Shown: positions 50,311 to 60,362 of the stretch, in pieces | Layout: every line of letters starts with the position of its first letter | Numbering within the stretch: position 1 is the stretch's first letter | Source of the DNA: Ramazzottius varieornatus | Lineage: Eukaryota > Tardigrada > Eutardigrada > Parachela > Ramazzottiidae | Length of the DNA stretch: 64,000 nucleotides | NCBI GenBank assembly: GCA_001949185.1 | Contig: BDGG01000006.1 | Location: 478,827 to 542,826, forward strand | Direction: 5' to 3' | Program-made: the position numbers and the translations under genes | Notes under the pieces: generated by a model | Seen by the model: the letters and a program-made list of their open reading frames with translations, nothing else | The model's database searches: none | What the model was told of the DNA's origin: nothing

Positions 50311-52246
50311 ATGGACGACTCCTGTATAGAAGACCCGGATGTATCCAGCATGCAAATCTGCTCGGCAAGCGGCAGCTTCGAAAGCACAGAATTCACCGAT
50401 GACTTGAACAGCACCGCGTTGTTCACCGACCTTCCGTCTGGTCTCCTCGACGGTGTTTTCGACTATGTCGACCTGAAACCTTCAGCTGCATTGCGCAGGT
50501 ACAGTCCTACAAGTTTTTTTACTAGCGACAAGCGTTCCACATTTGTCTTTGCACAGGGTTTGCTGGGACTGGAATCGACGCCTGACTTCCGCCTACTACT
50601 TCCGAATCTTCCACTCTTCCCTCGTCCAGTTCGCTCGAATGTTCGGCGATGAATGTTCCAAAGTTATGGGAGGGAAGCCCATGCAGGTTTCCGACCAGTC
50701 GGCCGTTTATATGCTACAGAGGAGGACGCGCGTCCGAAAATTAGTATTATTCGGTAATGATGCAGAATGTGGTACAGAATAACGAAAGTGGCGCATAATG
50801 TCATTGTTTAACATGAGCGATATCGTTTCCATCTTGACGTCCTGCGCCACTTTACGTATGTTTTTCGTGTTTTCTGGTTTTTCCGTTCTCTTTGTGAACA
50901 CATTCTCATTTTCTGAGTTTTCTTTCAGGTAAAGGCTCGGAAAGCCTCGTCGAGCGCAAGCCGATTCCGCTCGACAAGCTTGTGTCCGCCATCGTCAAGT
51001 TTCCTCAGCTGCAGACGTTGACTCTGCACCAGCACAGACTTTCCACTCACGAGCTGAAGCAGCTCATCTGGAGCCTTCCCGTTGGGTGTGTCCTCTGCCT
51101 GAAGGACGTTAGAATTCACGATGTCGATAAGTATGTCCTACCACCTTCGTGGCTGTTTACTCGGCGCAGTGGCTTTGTCAATATCAGCGACATGGTCAAA
51201 GTCCGCGTTCACGGCGCGGATAAGAGCAAGACAATAGAAGAGCCTGCCAACGAAGCCCGCTTCGCTGAACAAATCGTTTCTCTGGCCAGAAGATTCGCCG
51301 ATCCTATGGACCCTTCAGAACTGGAGTCCATCAAGAATCATCTGCACCGACGCTTCGATGTCCAAGGGCTGGAAACTGTCGTCGGAGATATCATCCGTCT
51401 GTAAGGAAGACATGAACGTCTGGCAAATGACTTGAACATCATTCGTTTTCTCAATTGGCGCACGTCATCAGTGTTCTTATCTGCAACTGTGTTGTTGCAG
51501 ATAAGACCATTGATGACGTGCGCCACTTGGGAAAACAATCTTGCCGAGTTTCCCGTTTGGCGCACAGTTGCAGCCAGTGACCACGAAAACGTGCGTCACT
51601 CGAGACAACCATTGGGTATCGGCAGCCCAATTTTGGCGGAAACGATCGCCAACCAAATTGTTCAGGAATCGACTTTTAAGTTTTGGGACCCCAAGGACAG
51701 AGTTAAACCGGTGATGCAATCTGGTGTAACAGACATCGAGGAATACGACGTTGAAGTCCATTTGGCCATCTGCCCACTGGTCAAACGGCTACATCAAGAT
51801 TCAAGAGGATGCAAAGGGGTTAGAGGTTTTCAAGGAAGATTTTTGACGTCAGAACCCCCACACTGGGGTATTTTAGCTTTTAAACACCCCTGAAATTTTC
51901 TGGAGTACCTTCTCAAAAGGGCGAACAGTTTTGCTGGACTTCTGTCCGTGGCGAAGCTAGCAATCGATGCCCCTTGAAATTGCCTACAATGCGATTTCGA
52001 GAAAGGGTGGTTCAGAGCTAAAAAAACTACCTTCAAAAATAAGCTGCCGAATACTGATAGTCCGATGCCCAATTGTGTTCAGTCCATTTGTAGAGTTCGT
52101 CACTTTTCGTCGTTTGCTTTACTGTTTTGTTTTTCAGGTACGAACAGCGGGATGTCGTCTACTGGAACGTTATCGTCTTGGATGTGAAGGCTCTGAGACC
52201 GCTGACCGCTCGCCTGCTGGAGAAGCTCGTTCTGGAAATTTTGTGA
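50311..52246 (+). CDS. F-box-like protein, tandem paralogue 1, 4 exons
   Basis: Exons 50311-50498, 50557-50753, 50929-51400 and 52138-52246 give 321 residues. After an acidic Ser-rich N-terminus, residues about 47-78 read LPSGLLDGVFDYVDLKPSAA then LRRVCWDWNRRL, the L..V/IF.Y...LRRVC..W pattern of F-boxes that bind Skp1 in SCF ubiquitin ligases. The rest has no repeat type I recognise. Blocks shared with the next gene include VDKYVLPPSWLFTRRSGFVN and LRPLTARLLEKLVLEIL at the C-terminus. Intron positions and phases (2, 1, 2) are the same in both genes, so they are duplicates. Introns 2 and 3 contain hairpin repeats. Substrate is unknown. Confidence 0.72.
50783..50858. repeat. Single-unit hairpin repeat in F-box-like 1 intron 2
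   Basis: ACGAAAGTGGCGCATAATG pairs with CCTGCGCCACTTTACG around a loop of about 35 nt. The outer ends are not recognisable. Confidence 0.6.
51430..51612. repeat. Hairpin-array repeat in F-box-like 1 intron 3
   Basis: The first unit is a near-perfect long palindrome: CTCAATTGGCGCACGTCATC and ATCTGCAACTGTG / CACAGTTGCAGAT pair up to GATGACGTGCGCCACTTGGG. A second unit, CGTTTGGCGCACAGTTGC with AACGTGCGTCACTCG, follows. Confidence 0.8.
51611..51893 (+). other. Coding-like open frame inside F-box-like 1 intron 3
   Basis: An open frame of about 93 codons, reading ILAETIANQIVQESTFKFWD and EEYDVEVHLAICPLVKRLHQ, ends in TGA at 51891-51893. It looks protein-like but has no recognised family. It could be a relic of another gene or transposon placed in this 737-nt intron, or chance. 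Confidence 0.25.
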
Positions 52247-52914
52247 AACGGTTTCGACCAAAGACATTTTCCCTGTTAGACTTTCTTCGCGTGATTCTTT
52301 TCTGACTTGTTGACTAACTTAAAAATGTTTATCATTGTTGAGGTTTATCATCGCTGATGAAGTTTCCAGACTAACCGAATAATTTAAGGTTCCTAAACAT
52401 TCGACAAGCAGTATTCATTGTTTTTCCTTCCAGTTTTTTTTTTATGCAAAATGCACATCTTCCCAGCTGCTTACAGACCATGTACAGTCGACTTACCGTT
52501 TACAAAAGTGTGGTAGTTTTCTAGGTTAATGCAAGTTTTCCAGTCTAGATTTTCAGATGCATATACATATGTATTTACAAAATACTTGGCGACCTGACAT
52601 GAGCACGTGGACGTGAACACGGAAGTTGGCGCAGGTGGCGGACACTGGGCAGTAACTGCGTTATAGTCACGTGGCTTTGTGACTGTTTTGGCGTGAAGCT
52701 GAGCTTAATGTGCTACGTCAACCACGGATGAGTCCTTCAACGTGACGTATGATGCAATGGCCTTGCTCCATTAAATTTTATTTTCTGTGGTTTTGAAACT
52801 TCCGTCTCTATCCGCCCGTTGGCAGGTTTACAGGTGCTTTGCTCGGTTTCTTCACGATGTAGCTCCGTGGAGGAAGAAACTATAGGAACCAGAGTACAAC
52901 GGCAGGAGCGGGCG
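52247..52914. other. Spacer between the two tandem F-box-like genes
   Basis: 3' UTR of gene 1 and promoter of gene 2. CACGTG occurs at about 52603 and 52669. No exon recognised. Confidence 0.5.
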
Positions 52915-54441
52915 ATGCCACGGTACAAGCGCAAGTTGAGCAAGATGGACCATTCCACTCATCTACATTCCACTGGGGAAGCCCAGCCGGAGCCCGGACA
53001 AGGACGGCCTGAACCATCCCATCCAAAGCTTCATTTCCACGATGTCCACGACATTGCTCTGGACCTTGTATTTAAGCATGTCAGTCTTCCTTCTGCATGC
53101 GTCTTACGCAGGTACGTGGAATATTCATTTGCGAGAGTGAGGAAGTCGACTCATGGTGAACATTTCTCCAAAGAGTTTGCAAGCGTTGGAACGACCATCT
53201 GGATGCTCCTTTTCAACTTTGTACCCTCGCGCTCTTGAACAAAGATCTTCTTCGAGAAGATTTGCGGGAATACATCAAGGAGAGAAGAAACTTCGTCCGC
53301 AACATCCTATATTACGGTATGTTGATTTGCTGTCAATCAGCAATCTAGTTTTGGTGAGGTAATGCGCAACATTGTAGGAAATAACGCTGAAGGACATCAC
53401 TTGCATTTCATTATCTTACATACTAATATGTCATTGCACTGATTGGTTCATGATTGCAGGGAAGTACGTTTTCGGCCAGGAAGACGCCAATACCCGACTG
53501 TACCAGTTCTGTTGCATGTTCCAAAATGTTTCTGACATGCAGAGAATCGTCCTGAGCGAACACAACATCAGTAGCTCTATGTTGAGAAAGTTAACCGAGA
53601 AGACTTTTCCAAAGCAGTGTCGGTTGTTCCTGACGAAGCTCCTCGTCTCCGACGTCGATCGCTACTTGATACCTGAGTCGTGGTATTCCCTCACGATCGA
53701 AAGGCGCAGCGGGTCTACGCGAATAGGAAATTTGCTGGTGGAAATCGACATGAATGTCAATGTAGAGGGAAAGACGGAACAGGAGAAGGAAGTAATGTTC
53801 GGTCGGCAAGTCCAACGGATGGCGCACGCTTGCGCGACACCTATGGACGAGTACGAGATTTGTGCCCTGAAGACGCGGCTGAACAGGATGGTCTTTGTGC
53901 ATAATGTCCCGGGAAGTTCTGGAGCTTGGCTGGAACAAGTTCTCAAAGATATTCTAAAACAGTAGGGAAAGAACTTCGAATTAGACAACGAGACTCAATA
54001 AGATTGTTTTTTAGGTGACGCACGATTTCTGTCAGTTACACAGCAAGGGTGCGCCACTTGGGAAACCCACTGGACAAGATCGCTTGTTGGCGCACTCTTG
54101 CAGCCAGTCATAGTTAAAACGTGCGCCACTTGGGAAACAAAGTGGACAAGATCGGATTTTCCAAGTGGCGCATATTTTCGGCCAGTGAGGCTGAGGCCGT
54201 GCGCTACTCGGCATAGCGGTCTTGTCACGTTATTTTTCCGAGCTCCCCATTTGATTTGTTTTTGATTTTGATAGTGGGAATACTGATATGGTTTCTTCTT
54301 TGCAGGCACGAAGGACCGGAGTTTCTCTTCGTGAACGTCGTCCAGCTGGAACTGGGTGGACTGCGTCCCCTGACGGTGAGACTGGTGGAGAGACTGCTGA
54401 TGGAAATCATGAGCTCTGGCGTTCTCAACAATAACTTGTGA
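52915..54441 (+). CDS. F-box-like protein, tandem paralogue 2, 4 exons
   Basis: Exons 52915-53111, 53174-53316, 53460-53961 and 54306-54441 give 325 residues. The F-box-like segment reads HDIALDLVFKHVSLPSACV then LRRVCKRWNDHL. Later blocks VDRYLIPESWYSLTIERRSG and LRPLTVRLVERLLMEIM align with the upstream gene at the same intron phases. The basic N-terminus (MPRYKRKLSKMDHSTHLH) differs from the acidic one of paralogue 1. The start is the first in-frame ATG. Likely an SCF substrate adaptor by analogy only. A hairpin array lies in intron 3. Confidence 0.72.
53995..54247. repeat. Three-unit hairpin-array repeat in F-box-like 2 intron 3
   Basis: Units: TAGGTGACGCACGATTTC with GGTGCGCCACTTGGGAAA, TTGTTGGCGCACTCTTGC with CGTGCGCCACTTGGGAAA, and CCAAGTGGCGCATATTTTC with CCGTGCGCTACTCGG. 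Right end TATTTTTCCGAGCTCCCC. Confidence 0.85.
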
Positions 54442-55777
54442 GGGAGGACCTCGAAGCTAATTTTGGACATTGCTTTTAACTCATCTAAAACATTTTATGG
54501 TTACATTCTGATTGGCGGTTCTTCGACTTCGCCAGTTTTATCCTTCGGGCGGTCTACATAGTTTGCTGTTCTTTCTTTCTAACCTCTCTGAATTATTACC
54601 GTAAGTTGTGCGCGAGTTTCACGGTACTTTTTATCGAGCTTTTGACGGTGCGGAGCGTACTAAGTCACCGTAACAGTTACCTAACAGTTCTATAATTTAT
54701 TCTTTCGGTAAAACCGATCAATGTGATCATGCTTATTTATTCCTGCGTAAATATTTTTGCTGTTTGTGATACTACAGATTCTCGTAACAGGAGGGCGTCG
54801 TCTTTTGTGAAACTGATATCTAGAGCGCCATGCTATGAATTTTTTCTCTGGACTGTGTCAGAATGGACGATGATTTCCCGCTGCTGGACGGTCGCACTAA
54901 AGCGTTACTCTTCCTGCATGCAGTCATAAGAAGCGATACCGTAACAAGAATGCCAAAAGAGCTTGCATGCCTAGGATTCAAGCTGGTTACGGAGTCTGAT
55001 AAAGTGGAAGACTTTCTTATTCTCGCGATAGAATCCAATCAGCTCGAGAAAACAACGTTCCATTTGTCGTTTTCCCATCTTTCCGTTCTGACTTCCGGTT
55101 AGGCACCATCACCTTTAATGACGGTTCGTCGTCCATTTCACGCGAAATTTCGTGCGGTAGGTGTGGAATTTCAGACCTCAAGGAAAGATTTACCAAAACA
55201 GCTTAAGTGCTTTCGTGGTTCGGGACTCAGAGCAAGATAAGCAAGCACGATATCTAGATTTAACGATAAAAAAAGCTAGGCTACTAAGAAGCCAATTCAA
55301 CAATACTCGACGGTAACTCGTTGGGAGTGCGAAGTCGTCGGGAAAGCGACACGGCGGTTGGCTGAAATGCGGAATTATCTTACGCTTGTCCATTTGAAGA
55401 AGAAGTCTTGCGAGAAAGGCCAGATCGACTGATGATAACTTCTGCCCTTCGCATGTTGCTGGTGTGAGGTGATGTCCAGCTTATTCAGAATTTCATTCCG
55501 GCCGTTTCTGCCATTGCAACAGGTGCTAGTTAAGAACTACCCTTTGGGCTAACCACCAAGAATGGACTACTGAAAACATTTGAGAGCTCGGCAAACAATT
55601 CGACAAGACTGTCCCCAAGTGACGCTTGTCTTCGGTCTTGTTAGCCGAAGCGTGCGCCACTTGGCGCAATCGACAAGATTGTATTTCCAAATGGCGCACG
55701 TTACCACTGTTACTGACTGCAAGCGTACGCCGCTTAAAAAAGTGATCTGATCGAGTTTGCTTGCCGAGACTGAGCTT
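54442..55777. other. Spacer with one small open frame of doubtful status
   Basis: At 54863-55102 a plus-strand frame of 79 codons starts MDDDFPLLDGRTKALLFLH. It has an acidic start and no known domain. It might be a fragment of a third plus-strand relative, but I cannot align it to the F-box genes. The right part (55585-55770) holds another hairpin array. Confidence 0.35.
55585..55770. repeat. Hairpin-array repeat 3' of the minus-strand F-box-like gene
   Basis: It starts GAGAGCTCGGCAAACAATTC and ends GAGTTTGCTTGCCGAG. Two units: CCCAAGTGACGCTTGTC with GCGTGCGCCACTTGG, and CCAAATGGCGCACGTTAC with GCGTACGCCGCTT. Both outer ends are present. Confidence 0.85.
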
Positions 55778-56720
55778 TCATCTTGCTAATCGCGGTACAA
55801 ACCTGTGCGATCGCCATCGTTCGTCTGCATCCTTGACGGCCTCCAGCACTTCGCCACCTTGAAGACTGACCCTATCCAACGGCCGTAGCAGCCACTGTAG
55901 CTGGTCCTCCGGGTATGGCCAGATGATTCTTTTGTTGTCCAGTACTTTGGCGCGAAGTGCTGAGTCGACATCGTAGCGATGGAGAATACTGAGATGTTCG
56001 CGAGCTCCCTTCGGTCTAGGCGGAGGACCGGGCCAGGCCAGCTGTCAACACTGCCTTTTCAGTAGGCTTTGGATCTATCACCCAGAAGGTGCAGTGGTCG
56101 AATGAAAGTGTACAGTTTACCAGATTGACAGAGTTCACCAACGGCTGGATATCTGACCAATAATCGTTTCTTGCATAAGGTTGAACTTGTCCTTGCTGAA
56201 ATCAGCATCCACCACGATTATTCCCTTAGAGGTACGTGAACATACCGACAGAATCTGCTTCCAATATTTCGATACCATGGAACAAACAATTGGGCGCTCT
56301 ACCAACAAACACCACCAGATCGTGTTTCCGAATGGCGCAGGCTTCCAGCCTAGAAGGCTGAGAACGTGCGCCACACTCGAAGACAACCCGACAAAATCGT
56401 TTTCCAAGTGGCGCACGCTTTCGGCCCATGAGATTAGAATCATGCGCCACTTGCGAAAATCAAGGATGCGATACTCTGGGGCAGGCGAATGATTTACCTG
56501 TATTTATTAGTGGCCTGATAGGTGTCCAAACAACCGAGGATCTCTTGTAGAACGTGAGAGGGGCACGCTGGAAGATTTCGTGCACGAGGTGCACCTCGTC
56601 GTCGCCGCACAATTCCTGTTCAAATCCATCCAAGCTGTACGCGCCTTCTTCCGCCGGCTCCTGCTTCAGCTTCTTCGCCAATGCAGCCTCGGCTCTGGTT
56701 TCGCTCCTGGTCTTCGGCAT
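55778..56720 (-). CDS. Short F-box-like protein on the minus strand, 4 exons
   Basis: Minus-strand exons 56720-56498, 56298-56246, 56195-56121 and 56041-55778 join with matching phases to give 204 residues. After a charged N-terminus (MPKTRSETRAEAALAKKLKQ), DEVHLVHEIFQRAPL and, in exon 2, VCSMVSKYWKQIL resemble the two halves of an F-box, here separated by a longer loop than usual. The C-terminal exon reads HRYDVDSALRAKVLDNKRII and PEDQLQWLLRPLDRVSL, with no known domain. The model rests on splice sites and frame only, so individual exon borders may be wrong. Intron 1 contains a hairpin array. Confidence 0.5.
56300..56460. repeat. Hairpin-array repeat in intron 1 of the minus-strand F-box-like gene
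   Basis: Two units: CCGAATGGCGCAGGCTTCC with AACGTGCGCCACACTCG, and TTCCAAGTGGCGCACGC with ATCATGCGCCACTTGCG. Confidence 0.8.
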
Positions 56721-58437
56721 GGCTTCTGCAAACAGACAAGATCATCGCAGATCAGAACACTGCAGCAGATTACCGTTTATAGCACATTTTCCGCTCACGA
56801 GGGGATCGGCACTGTCCTCCCGTCTTGATTCAGAAACTGAGACGCTAGAAAGGTAGAGGAGAGTTTCCTCCATCAACTGAGACAGGCGGAATCGGCGGAA
56901 GAAAATCCTGGAAGACACAGCAGCAAGCGGAAGTAACGTCAGAATCTGGGCGGTACATGGCTAGTTTATCAGACCGGTTCGATCTGTAGCAAAATTTAAG
57001 GCAAAAGTATCAAGGAAGATAAGTTTTACAGAAGTGATATCTTTCGTAAAGGTGATGGAAGCACAAAGGAGCCTTACACCAACCGCATTTGAGAAGCAGA
57101 GAGCGCTTACAATTATCACGATCACAATGGCCAGTAAGTCAGAAAGCGCTTGAAGATTAAATTTTCCAGACAGTTTAGAGTGAGCCCTCAGCTGGCCCAA
57201 AAGAAGAGAGCCCGACTCGGCTAGGGCCGGGAATGGTGGTAAAACGACCACCCTAAATGGCTCTAACATACAAGAGGTGGAAATTCCTATCCTGGACGAA
57301 CAGGGTGGGAACAGCAGGATGGAAAAGCCGGGAGCAAGTGACAGGTTGGGATTTCCGGTTTTTCGTGACATCAAACCCGGAAATGACAAGTTTTTAAATA
57401 TCGTGCTGTTTGTTTCACGAGATCCCAGTTAACTACCTCATATAGAGTAGCATACGCTCTAATCTCGGCCATACACCGTGAGCCGGTACAATCCTGGCAT
57501 GCCATGAGGAGCACTCTATGACATCCGTTTATTGAAACTGATAGAAGACATCAGTTCGACGGTCGAACTTACTGGATTCTCTAGGGCGATGCTGCAGTGT
57601 GCAAAATGCATCCACACTGGCCCATAAAGACAATTAGAAATTGTATCCACCAGATCGCAGCATGCTTCTGTGGGTTACCAGCCAATAAACTATTCAGATT
57701 TTGAGATTTTAAATATACATGACAAAAAGTGATGGTAATGGATGCTTCACGCAGTCAGCCAGTCCTGAGTCGGAACTGGCTGTATAGTAAACTGTTTGAC
57801 CAAGCGATAAAATCGGCGGTTCAGATGCGTTCCCGTCACTACACGACGAAGTGCTCTGTAGCGAAACACACAGGAAACGGCCGCGGGATCAGTTTAATTC
57901 GTTTCACGATTTTCTATCGGTTTTAGCGACTCCGATCGTGACGACATATCGCACTGCTTCATCCAACTTTTTCCGAGACATTTGCGCCTTGAGAACAAGG
58001 TCAATGGTAACTGTGTTCGATGCTCGACCAAAAATTGCCAGCTAAGAGAATGAAAAATGGTATAATTGTTCCATGCTAATGCCAGTCTTGTGGACTGAGA
58101 AACCGAAAGTCGCGCCCATATTGAGTCAGAAGTTCTAATGCGATTGGTGAATGGAAGCGGTGGGTCACGACGTGATTGTACGTAGAGCTACTTGTTTGCA
58201 ATGGTGCGTATTGTCCTACGATGAAGCTTGTCCGATAACTGCTGCTGAACAGAGAGAAGACTACCGAAATAGCCCGACTGTCCTTGCGTTATCGGTGGCA
58301 GTGAAAATCTAAATACGATTTAATATTTCTGAGTCGCCGTTTGTTGCTCTAAAGTGTTTGATATAGGCTATATTGTTTACCACTCCAGACTGGCTTGCTA
58401 GCCTACCCCTGGAAGAGAGAGGACGGCACGCTATGTC
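56721..58437. other. Spacer, nothing recognised
   Basis: A minus-strand open frame of 142 codons at 56961-57389 has one hydrophobic stretch (LLAIVIVIIVSALCF) but no family or start context. I do not call it a gene. Confidence 0.4.
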
Positions 58438-59634
58438 CAGTGTTGAACAAAGTACCGGTACCACCCGGTGATACCTGTAATAAGTACCGATTTCGCAGTA
58501 ATTGTACTTTACCCGGTACTGACGGCCGATACCCGTACCTTACGGGAGGTGTTTCAGGTATCCATCCGGAAATACCGAGTACTGAAGGCTGGCGGTAATC
58601 ACCGAAAGTACCGCGAAAGTACTGGACGCATCGGTCCGATTGTCAGAAATATTAGGATTTTCGAGCCCGAAACACGGCGCTGCCCATATACTGTACGTCC
58701 GACCCTGCTCCAACTAGCGCATGTGTGCGCACTCGCTTAGTGCGAGGTATGAAGCTCATGCACCTACTGTATGTGAGCTAGCGCTGGCAAAAATACGATA
58801 AAATTCGATACGATTTTTCTGATACCGTATTTTCGACATATCGCAGCAATATATCGATATTTCTGGACTTTTAGTTTTTCGGAATTCCACTGGTCCAAGC
58901 CCAAAAACTCAAGAAGGCGATTTCCACATAACGTATTAGTAAGATCGAAAGCGTCGGATGCAGCAAAGACATGACTATGTCAAGACTTCAAACACATGGA
59001 AATCTGGACAGAATTAGTACCAGCACCGAATGGGCGGAGTGTGCTCGGTACACCATGGCCAAAATCAAGTCGGAAGACCAAGTTGAAATCAACCATGGTC
59101 TTCCGTAAACCATATATCACTGGCGAGTTTGCCATTCAGCAAAATACCGATATGTCGATAATATATCGATATGGCGCGATACGATATCGCCAAATATTTT
59201 ATTGCGTTATTCGATAAGAGCTTCATATCGATATTTTCGACACGATATCTGCCGCATACTGTGTTGCAAAGATTCGGTATTTTTGGATACGATATCGATA
59301 TGCCGTATCGTTACCAGCACTAATGTTAGCGTTATGTTGTATGCAGGTGCGCGAAGCTAACAGTGGATTTTGAAACGATCAGCAGGTGCACCCGCTGATC
59401 AGCAGTCCAGAATTTCAAAGCGAGTTTGTGATTTATGCTCCGGTCGATATGCTCCTACTGTTCGTATCTTACCTTGTATGCTATTTTTCGCGGTACTTTC
59501 GGTATTCGTTTTGGACTGTACTATAGGGGCGGTATTACCTGTGAATCTTGCCATATAACGATACTTTACCTACTAGGCGAGCCGAAATACTTTACTTTAC
59601 CGAGTACCGAACAACCAGTACTTGTTCAACACTG
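58438..59634. mobile_element. hAT-type MITE, outer element
   Basis: The terminal inverted repeat is CAGTGTTGAACAA, with GTAC/GGTAC-rich arms, a start typical of hAT transposons. Flanks GCTATGTC (58430-58437) and GCTATACC (59635-59642) look like an 8-bp duplication with two changes. It carries no transposase and is interrupted by a second hAT-type MITE. Confidence 0.75.
58779..59322. mobile_element. hAT-type MITE nested inside the first
   Basis: The ends TAGCGCTGGCAA and the complement of TAGTGCTGGTAA enclose ATCGATAT/CGATACGA-rich palindromic DNA. Flanks ATGTGAGC (58771-58778) and ATGTTAGC (59323-59330) agree at 7 of 8 positions. Confidence 0.78.
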
Positions 59635-60064
59635 GCTATACCTGTACTAACTTCGCGATTCGGTCCGGGCGGTTTGATGCCTTTTTGGAAAGCCCTTGAG
59701 CGCAAGGGGGGACCAGCACAGTTCGAAGTTCGTACCCCAGAAAGTTCGCTCTGACCCAAGGATGAATAATTATTACCAATTTTGAGTTTTTGAACTTTTG
59801 ATCACTGTAGAGCTGCAGTACCTCGCCGTTTGCAAACAACGGCGTGCCGAAATGTGGACTGACTCAGCAGCCGCCTCTACATAGGGGATAGACACCCATC
59901 ATCATCTGCATCGAAGGTCGGCAAATCAATTCATGAGCGGACTTTTTACGAACCATAAATTGCAGAAATAGTCTGATCCGCGTCGCGAAGGCATTATTCT
60001 GAGAACTCAGAGCTCTGAAACATTCGAAAAATGCTTCCCGGTGTAATGGCTTGCTTGTGAGAGT

Positions 60065-60122
60065 CCGACGGAAAGGTATCATTTATTCGCACACCGACGG
60101 AAAGGTATCATTTATTCGCACA
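60065..60122. repeat. Two copies of a 29-bp direct repeat
   Basis: CCGACGGAAAGGTATCATTT begins each copy (60065 and 60094). The two copies are identical. It lies about 240 nt before the chromo-like gene, possibly in its promoter. Confidence 0.85.
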
Positions 60123-60362
60123 GTGGGAGGTAACGAACATTCCCTCCGCCCCGATATTTGTTTAACATAATCAATCGACCGCTTGAGTCTCTGTTCCACT
60201 CTCCGGCAAGGCGAGGTACAGCAGCTCATCAGTGCTTTTGATTTTTCTATCAGGCTGGCATCTTCCAATGCATCTTGCCGAAAGACAGCATCTTTCGTCA
60301 GCGTATCTTACTTCCTCCTAATCCCTGTTGTCTTTGCAGTACTCCAGAGTTCTGAATGAAGA

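Noticed and set aside
54863-55102. A complete small gene starting MDDDFPLL
   Set aside because: It is protein-like but has no domain, no splice partner and no clear similarity to the neighbouring F-box genes, so it is only noted within the spacer.
56961-57389. A membrane protein gene on the minus strand
   Set aside because: A single hydrophobic stretch in an isolated 142-codon frame with no family resemblance, start context or partner exon.
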